NCBI GenBank assembly: GCA_963971225.1
Contig: OZ020267.1
Span: 105,549,892 to 105,613,891 of the forward strand
DNA length: 64,000 bases
DNA from: Melieria omissa
Lineage: Eukaryota; Arthropoda; Insecta; Diptera; Ulidiidae
Direction of reading: 5' to 3'
Below the pieces are notes generated by a model that worked only from the letters and a program-made list of their open reading frames with translations, ran no database searches and was not told the origin of the DNA. Position 1 is the stretch's first letter. Each line of letters opens with the position of its first letter. A program made the position numbers and the translations under genes. Below are positions 58,279-64,000 of this stretch, piece by piece.

Positions 58279-58935
58279 CAATATCAACATCGATCTGCAG
58301 CAATTGGAAATCGTGAGAGGTTCTGATCAATGAGTAGATCGTTAGGTCATCCGCATAGAGCAGAAACTTAGCTATCGAGAAGCATGTGCAGATATCATTA
58401 ATGAATAAAACAAAAAACAGCGAGCCCAGGATGATACCTTGCGGCACCCCAGAGGAAGCAACTAAAGGTGCCGACCTAACATTGTCGACAACAACCACGC
58501 ATCTACGATTGTGTAAGTAAAATGCAATCCAAGTCAGGAAAGCTGAGTGGAAACCCATACACACTAATTTATTTAGCAGTATAGCATGAGAGACCCTATC
58601 GAAAGCCTTAGAAAAATCAGTATAAATGGTATCAAGCTGGGTGTCAGATTGAAAAGCAGAGATGCAGTCGTCTGAGAAAACAGCTACATTCGACACTGTT
58701 GAGCGTCCCGGAATGAAGCCATGCTGCTCCGGACATATTCTTTACAGAAAATAGTCATTTAATTCAAATAGTTGTGATGTTGTAGAGAGTTGTGGGTCTA
58801 TAATTGCTAACATCATTTCTGTTCCCATCCTTGAAGATTGGAGAGATAAAAGCCAGTTTCCATGCATCATGCATGCGGGAACTTTTGTTCCCGATGAAGG
58901 AGATTTGTTAAAGATGACCACTAACGGGTACACTA
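58232..58935 (-). pseudogene. Jockey/CR1-like reverse-transcriptase fragment, unit 2
   Basis: Minus strand 58,696 to 58,232 reads TIYTDFSKAFDRVSHAILLN, SGVPQGIILGSLFFVLFIND, KFLLYADDLTIYSLI and a following WCIENRLSLN, which are RT motifs of a poly(A) non-LTR element including the catalytic YADD. Upstream (58,933 to 58,742) a decayed piece gives IFNKSPSSGT and a diverged form of the N-Y-R-P-I region. Both ends are truncated. It is the uninterrupted version of the piece that the Helitron split in unit 1. Confidence 0.92.
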
Positions 58936-59474
58936 GAGAGTCACCCTTCTATCAGCAACCCCTATTTTTTAATAGTCATTTTAGTCATTTAATAATTTTT
59001 CATCCCGCTCGATAACTGATCAATTATCGTATTTTTGGTGAATGTTTTTCACTCGATTACGATTAAAATTTCCCTGAGCTTATGGCAAAGCTAAATTTTT
59101 GTACAAAGCAATCATTTATTTTAATGAAAGTATTAAGACAGTTTACTTCTGCTATACTTAGTGTTACCAATGCTAGATTTTTTGAATTTCCCGCGCTTTT
59201 TCTGGATCAACACTCATTTGCCAGACTACACCGGTGACACTTCCCAGTAAACAGCACAGAGTAGGGATGAGACCGAAGCCGGTCTCCTGTTTCTCTCACA
59301 CAATAAGTCTTCTCTCACTCCCTCCACAGTTTTTGGCCATTATTATTGTTTATGCATCAAGCATAGTAGTAACGTTTTCAATTATCATTTTACTATCTCA
59401 GTGTAACTCTCACATAAACTATATTCTCAAGTACTTTTATTATTTATTTGCTGGACTACAATTATCATATATCA
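58936..59474. other. Unit spacer shared with unit 1
   Basis: Matches 52,040-52,283 and 53,094-53,420, with the TTAA-flanked insertion of unit 1 missing at about 59,158. No coding content recognised. Confidence 0.8.
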
Positions 59475-59812
59475 CATATATGTATACTAGAGTGGATTTA
59501 GTGTTGTATGGAGATTCTTAATAATGGGTTCTCGATGCTCCGCAACGTCTCATTTTATGCGGTTTGGTAAAAAAGTGCATGAGCCAACAAATTTTGGGGC
59601 TAGGGTGGGGCTAAATGGCGTCTCATCGAGGTCAAAGTTCACAAAAAAGCTGGGAAATTCGAGAAATTGCTCCACAGCTGGTCAGAAGTTGCTCTTAGAG
59701 GATTAAAATCTATGACCGACCCCCTTAGTTTTACTTAGTGAATATTTCTTTCAAACATACTCACCCCTATCTCAAACCCGACAATACATGTTGATTTTCG
59801 CATTGTAGAAGC
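59475..59812 (+). repeat. Left arm of a long imperfect inverted repeat (R family)
   Basis: From 'tactagagtggatttagtg' through 'gctccgcaacgtctc' and 'gctagggtggggctaaatgg' to 'tttctttcaaacatactcac'. The inverted partner lies at about 61,920-62,205. The last eight bases are the hAT target duplication. Confidence 0.85.
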
Positions 59813-60171
59813 CAGGGACGGACGCAGGGGGGTGGTCCGGGGGGTCCGGACCCCCCCGAAATCTCAGACTTTTTCAAAACTCCTTACAGCACACGGTCTT
59901 TCAACCGCATAAACTAAATCCACATCACAAGTTGGTACATTACAAATATGATTCATTCCACTTTTTTTTTCGTAATTTTCAGTTTATTTTCACAACTTTT
60001 CTGGTCAAGATCACAGTAGTAATTGAGTGTTATTATCATGCCACATGTATTAATAGTACTATCGTTAGACGACTCGCAACCTACTGTAGTGCGAGAAAGA
60101 TGCATTTTTTGTTTGTTTATTTTTTGACAGTTTGACAGAAAAAGTACCAAAACGTTTGCAATAGAAGATTT

Positions 60172-60408
60172 TACAGCCAGATATACAGGCTTCTTCAAAT
60201 TTGTGGGACACTACCGGTCACAGTTGCCTCTAGTGAACGGTCCTTCTCCACTTTGCGAAGGTTAAAAACTTACTTGCGCAACCGGACTGGAGAGGAACGA
60301 CTGAATGGACTGGCGCTTCTTAACATTCACAGAGATGTGAATGTTACCAGTGATCAAATTCTGGATATTCTCGCAAAAAGAACAAGAAGAATTGACATCA
60401 CTCTGTAA
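60172..60408 (+). pseudogene. hAT transposase C-terminal dimerisation domain
   Basis: A continuous frame reads YSQIYRLLQICGTLPVTVAS, then SERSFSTLRRLKTYLRN, RTGEERLNGLALLNIHRDV and ends RTRRIDITL with a stop at 60,406. The S-E-R-S-F-S and R-L-N-G-L-A-L-L-x-I-H blocks are the conserved hAT C-terminal dimerisation motifs, of the zinc-finger MYM/TTF-type subgroup. No DDE residues remain. Confidence 0.93.
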
Positions 60409-60510
60409 ATAGTCTGCCTAATATTAAAAGCAGTAGATCATATGTATTGCAATTTCATCATTTGATTCGTGTGCTGTCAATTAATGCTTCTTATACCATG
60501 ATTCTTCTTA

Positions 60511-61234
60511 TGCCTATGAAACCGGTAATTATTTTTGAAAAAAACACGTTCATTGTGAGGAAATGATTACAATTTTATTCTTCAAAGTAATGGCCATCGC
60601 TAGCTACACATTTTTCCCATCTCTCAGGCAATTTATGGATGCCTCGCCAAAAAAATGTTTCGTCTTTTGCCTGAAACCAATCATCGATCCATTTTTTGGC
60701 TTCTGCGTGAGAATTGAAGCGCTGTTCCGTTAATGCGTGGCCCATCGATGCGAACATGTGATAATCCGAAGTCGCCAAGTCTGGTGAGTAAGCCGCATGA
60801 GCAAGAGCTTCCCAGTTGTACGATGCAACCAATTCTTTGGTGGCTCTAGTGCGGTGTGGTCGTGCGTTGTCATCGAGGAAAATCACTTTGTGTTGCCTGG
60901 CTTCATATTCTGGGCGTTTTTGGCGTATAGCACGGTTCAAATCGGCCAATTGTTGGTAACGTTCACCGTTAACCGTTTCACCAGGTTTTAGAAGGTTTTT
61001 TTCTTCAAATGGTAACACAAAATTAACTGTGTCCGCAAATCGTAATTTGTAGGCACGTAATCCGACATTTTCCGGAGCGTCAAACAATGCGTTGTTGGAT
61101 GAAACTTGACGAATTGTGAACTGAATATTGTTGACATATGACAGAAGAAGTAAACATGACATTTGGTACGGTTCCGAAGTTTATAAATATTCGGCTATTT
61201 ACCGCTAGATGCCGTTACCGGTTTCATATGCGCA
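60511..61234 (-). mobile_element. Mauritiana-type mariner, internally deleted, nested in the hAT
   Basis: Ends TGCCTATGAAACCGGTAA (from 60,511) and the inverted TTACCGGTTTCATATGCGCA (to 61,234) are flanked by TA at 60,509-60,510 and 61,235-61,236. The 724-bp length against about 1.3 kb shows a deletion removing the N-terminal half of the transposase. Confidence 0.95.
60575..61162 (-). pseudogene. Mariner transposase, N-terminally deleted
   Basis: Minus-strand frame of 195 codons. The first 50 or so residues do not read as mariner. From KNLLKPGETVNGERYQQ onward it does: FLDDNARPH, YSPDLATSDYHMF with 34 residues between the last two catalytic aspartates, then WRGIHKLPERWEKCVASDGH near the end. 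The helix-turn-helix domain and the first catalytic Asp are lost. The sequence is close to the mauritiana subfamily and clearly different from the copy at 11.2 kb. Confidence 0.93.
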
Positions 61235-61513
61235 TACCTGGTATTATAAAATATTATAACGTTAAATGAAATTCCAATTGAGTGAAAATAAATTTTTTTT
61301 AAATTATGATCACAATTTTTAGCTACTTTTACCCAAAAATTGATTTTGTCTTGTGTTTATTTTTTGGAAAATAAAACTCGCAAACCGCCAATCAACACGC
61401 GATTCAATGAACAATCATAAGTTATAAATATTAAGTTTGTCAAACACAACTGTTTAATTATCCAAATTTTTCGATCGGACCCCCCCCAAAATTTTTTTCT
61501 GCGTCCGTCCCTG

Positions 61514-62205
61514 GTAGAAGCCCAAAAGTTGACAACGTCACAAATCCGATCGTATGGGGGACGCCCTCTGGTGGTGAATTTCTGAACCTTAATTAATTTT
61601 GTATTTTTTTTACTCAAGAATGTTGGCGATCTTTGAATAAATCATGGAAATCGGTTCAGTAGTTTCGAAAATACGATGTTTTCTCGCTTACTTAACTACT
61701 GCATTTGCAAGTTGGGAGCCAATGGCATAGAAATTGGACAATTTTCTATGGCAGCCCCCTTAAAACTTGGAGTTAGCTGGTAGGTATGTTTGGAAGAAAC
61801 ATTCAGAATAGAAAATAAATGGGTGTCGGCCATACATTTGATAAATCTCGGGGCAACCTGGGAGCAATGGGGGCCTATTTTATAAAATCGACCATTTTGT
61901 ATGGGAGCTCCATGAAAGGTTGGGGATGGGGGTGAGTATGTTTGAAAGAAATTTTCAGTAAGGAAAACTAGTGGGGGTCATTGATATATTTTAACCCTCT
62001 AAGAGCAATTTCTGACCAACTGTGGAGCAATTTGTCAAATTTCCCAGCTTTTATGTGAACTTTGGCCTCGATGAGACGCCATTTAGCCCCACCCTAGCCC
62101 CAAAATTTGTTGGCTCATGCACTTGTTTACCAAACCGCATAAAATGAGAGGTTGCGGAGCATCTAAATCGAAAAATCGTGTACTAAATCCATTCTAATGT
62201 ATATG
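61514..62205 (-). repeat. Right arm of the inverted repeat: R-family copy on the minus strand
   Basis: Read in reverse it runs from 'gatgctccgcaacctctcat' (62,165) through 'cttagagggttaaaatat', 'gacccccactagttttcc', 'atactcacccccatcccc', 'gagaaaacatcgtattttcg' and 'aattcaccaccagagggcgt' to the hAT target at 61,521. It is a fuller R copy than those in plus orientation and contains about 330 bp the unit 1 copy lacks. Confidence 0.85.
61562..61574 (-). promoter_or_regulatory. CTCF-consensus-like motif in repeat R (inverted copy)
   Basis: CGCCCTCTGGTGG is the reverse complement of CCACCAGAGGGCG, so the motif is oppositely oriented to those at 54,348 and 62,976. Binding is not shown. Confidence 0.35.
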
Positions 62206-62307
62206 TTTGTGTGTACAATCAAATATTAAATACATTATTACTATAATGTTTTTCATCATTAAGTAATTCAATTAGTTATGTTTAAGTGTGTTCTGTACAG
62301 TGAACAA

Positions 62308-62665
62308 TGCCAAGAAAACGCAAAGGGTCTAATTTGAGCCGTGATACAAGTAGATCTAGAAGCATGCGAAATAGAAGAGCCCAAAGAACCGAAGAACAAA
62401 TCCATCAACAAAATACTGATTGCGTCAAGAACAATCAGCCAATACACGAGCTGAACGCAATAAAGTAATAAGATTACAACAACGAAAATCACGCCGTTTC
62501 ACAGTCAATAGACGCAGAACAAATGATCAACATCGCCAACAGGTACATCGACCATTTACATCTGATTCATTCCTGCATCTAGCATTCCAGTATGAGCCCG
62601 ATATTGAATATAATGCTCATTCAAAAGCGGTAATTGGTGCTATGGACAAGGAATGCCCGCATTGA
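62308..62665 (+). pseudogene. Helitron Rep/helicase N-terminal fragment, unit 2
   Basis: The ATG at 62,308 is intact and begins MPRKRKGSNLSRDTSRSRSM. A frameshift near 62,420 leads to RLQQRKSRRFTVNRRR, FQYEPDIEYNAHSKAVIGAM and DKECPH followed by a stop at the expected cysteine. The same stop in units 1 and 2 shows the fragment was dead before the tandem duplication. Confidence 0.78.
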
Positions 62666-62689
62666 AATAGTTCGAAATACAAATGCAAA

Positions 62690-63097
62690 TGGTCAACAAT
62701 ACAATTCTACATTGAAAATCAGACTGACCCCCACTTATTTTCCCTTTCCAACGTTTTTTCTATACACACCCAACCGCCATATTCAACTCTTAAAGTGAAT
62801 GCCATATAAAACTAGTAATTTTCAATGGAATTGGCTACTCACTTGTGAACGTAGTAAAGTAAGCGATGAAACATCGTATCTTGGAAACTCCTGAACCCAT
62901 TTGAATAATTTATTCAACAATCGTCAACTTTATCGAGTGCAAAAAATACCAAATTAATTAATTTTCAAAAATTCACCACCAGAGGGCGCCTCTCATACAA
63001 AAGAAGTTGTGAGGTTGTCAACTTTAGGGTTTGTACGAAGAAAAAATCAAAGTGTATTGTCGAAACACCATTAAACCCTCTATATATATAACCGTCT
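62690..63097 (+). repeat. R-family repeat, right part, unit 2 to unit 3 junction
   Basis: Matches 54,060-54,360 plus 55,756-55,870 with no Transib-like insertion, and so gives the empty site. It contains the CTCF-like CCACCAGAGGGCGC at 62,976-62,989. Confidence 0.85.
62976..62989 (+). promoter_or_regulatory. CTCF-consensus-like motif in repeat R (uninterrupted)
   Basis: CCACCAGAGGGCGC fits the extended CTCF consensus at nearly every constrained position. It is the uninterrupted version of the site hit by the Transib-like element. No binding evidence. Confidence 0.4.
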
Positions 63098-63735
63098 ATA
63101 GTAAGGAAGATAAATAGAAAAACTCGTGAATCTTGGTAACCGAGTTGAAACTAATTGTACCCATTTGATTTGTATTTTTACCTAAGCCACTTGTCGTTTT
63201 CATTTTGAATAATGTTAAGCTATGCAAATCATTGAATAAGGATGACCACTGTGCCTGCATCTGAATCAGGAGATCGGCAACAGTGACGGAGTAGGTAACC
63301 AAAAACATATTTTCTTATTCTCACTTTGCCCTTTTAAGCTCTGCAATCTACAGTGCTTGTATGTATGCACGAAATTAACTAACAGTGTTGCAAACTAATT
63401 AGTTTTTTTTTCATATTTTGCAGTTGCATAAGTCACCAGTATTGACTAATCAGCCGATAATTAAGTGCAATTAAGTGTTTTAACGGCATTGTGTGTTGCT
63501 GTTAGATGTCTGTCGTCTAGATGTAAATCTATATTTATGCTATATTATACAAATGACAATGCCATTCTGACATGTCAACCTAAAACTATTGAACCAATTT
63601 AAGACAGAAGCAATGATAAACGATATCTTTTCAAACTCAAATTATTCGAAGACTCCATCCGTCTTAGTTAGTCGGATCGTTAACTTGATAACTGACAACA
63701 GTCCGAGCAAAGCTGCGCGTGACAGCTGCATGCAG

Positions 63736-63772
63736 TATAAAAACTGTGTGCGCGCTTTTCACAAAGTCAATT
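63736..63772 (+). promoter_or_regulatory. TATA box and initiator of gene D
   Basis: TATAAAA at 63,736-63,742 and TCAATT at 63,767-63,772, the same spacing as gene B. Confidence 0.78.
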
Positions 63773-63834
63773 CGGTCTTTGAAAGCCAAGTTCACACTAT
63801 TCGAACAGTACAGAACATTTTTCGTGCGCGCAAA

Positions 63835-63891
63835 ATGGATTTGTGGAAACTTCGTATTCTCCTGTTGCTGTTCGCAGTCAGTCAGTGTGCG
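63835..63891 (+). CDS. Gene D, exon 1 only (signal peptide)
   Basis: The 57-bp exon from ATG 63,835 encodes the same 19-residue signal peptide as gene B (MDLWKLRILLLLFAVSQCA), ending at a GTAAAT donor in phase 0. The intron begins at 63,892 and runs off the window. By analogy with B and C the second exon should start about 390 bp later, outside this sequence. Confidence 0.75.
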
Positions 63892-64000
63892 GTAAATATA
63901 AAATACAACACAACTTGGACTAAGGAACGTAGCCAAAATATTGAGTGAAGTACGGAATCTAAATAAAATTGATATTTAAAATAAATTAACTTTTCAAAAT

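Larger units (their letters stand above)
59813..61513 (+). mobile_element. hAT transposon remnant with 8-bp target duplication, containing a mariner
   Basis: Perfect 15-bp terminal inverted repeats CAGGGACGGACGCAG begin at 59,813 and end at 61,513. GTAGAAGC lies on both sides (59,805-59,812 and 61,514-61,521), the 8-bp hAT signature. Subterminal G/C runs are inverted too. Without the mariner the element is about 975 bp, so it is internally deleted. A transposase C-terminus survives at 60,172-60,408. Confidence 0.95.
55873..63097 (+). repeat. Tandem unit 2 (7.2 kb, carrying gene C)
   Basis: Same order as unit 1: gene C, conserved open frame, RT fragment (minus), spacer, R repeat and Helitron-gene fragment. 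It lacks the three insertions of unit 1, but has a retroposon tail at 57.9 kb and 2.56 kb of extra sequence at about 59,703-62,265 containing an inverted R copy, a hAT and a mariner. Without the 2.56 kb it is about 4.66 kb. Confidence 0.9.
63098..64000 (+). repeat. Tandem unit 3, start only
   Basis: The same opening blocks as units 1 and 2 ('actcgtgaatcttgg', 'gacggagtaggtaacc'), then promoter and exon 1 of gene D. The window ends in its intron, so the array continues beyond. Confidence 0.9.

Noticed and set aside
1..64000. CRISPR arrays, bacterial operons, prophage or plasmid features
   Set aside because: No regularly spaced identical repeats with unique spacers, no Shine-Dalgarno or gene packing, and clear insect transposons throughout.
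1..64000. Functional tRNA or rRNA genes
   Set aside because: The only tRNA-like sequence (about 52,709-52,776) has a degenerate B box and is the head of a SINE; no rRNA-like sequence was seen.

Overview
This window is nuclear DNA from a higher fly. I favour a tephritid-like acalyptrate because the sequence is AT-rich, full of CA/GT and CAA/TTG runs, and carries fly-type transposons and TATA/Inr promoters. I cannot name the species. There is no bacterial gene, no operon and no intact housekeeping gene.

About 1-41.9 kb is intergenic or long-intron sequence. It holds CAA/TTG low complexity, CA microsatellites, A-rich and T-rich tracts, and several local tandem repeats: about 240 bp x3 at 5.3-6.0 kb, a 57-bp minisatellite with a 451-bp higher-order period at 14.5-15.7 kb, about 250-bp units interrupted by a LINE at 22.8-25.1 kb, and about 140-bp units at 27.0-27.9 kb. 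Dead transposons lie among these. They include an internally deleted mariner (11,214-11,954), non-LTR retrotransposon pieces (16.9-17.8, 22.9-24.5, 30.2-31.9, 34.3-37.4 and 40.6 kb), a piggyBac-like element inserted in one LINE (34,733-36,812), a 76-bp hairpin MITE, and an 84-bp retroposon stub with a target-site duplication. I found no convincing exon in this part.

From about 41.9 kb a different architecture begins. After a TTAA-flanked MITE and a 5'-truncated R1-like LINE comes a small gene family: A at 43,291, B at 47,851, C at 56,612 and D at 63,835 (cut by the window end). Each gene has a TATA box with an initiator about 30 bp downstream, a tiny exon coding a signal peptide, one intron, and a large exon coding a helical extracellular domain with a hydrophobic C-terminus; A, B and C, which are complete here, also share a poly(A)-signal region. 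I do not recognise the family. B, C and D sit in tandem units starting near 47,068, 55,873 and 63,098. Once later insertions are subtracted, units 1 and 2 both shrink to about 4.6-4.7 kb.

Because the units are paralogous, each supplies pre-insertion sites for the other. Unit 1 gained a Helitron (49,605-51,515) inside an RT fragment, a TTAA-flanked TIR element (52,288-53,089) and a Transib-like element (54,361-55,755). Unit 2 carries a large inverted repeat with a hAT (59,813-61,513), which itself contains a mauritiana-type mariner (60,511-61,234). The most interesting biology is the gene family: promoter and signal peptide are conserved while the ectodomain has diverged, and an 8-bp length difference shifts the C-terminal frame. 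This seems to exchange a transmembrane segment with a cytoplasmic tail (A) for a tail-less, GPI-signal-like end (B and C).
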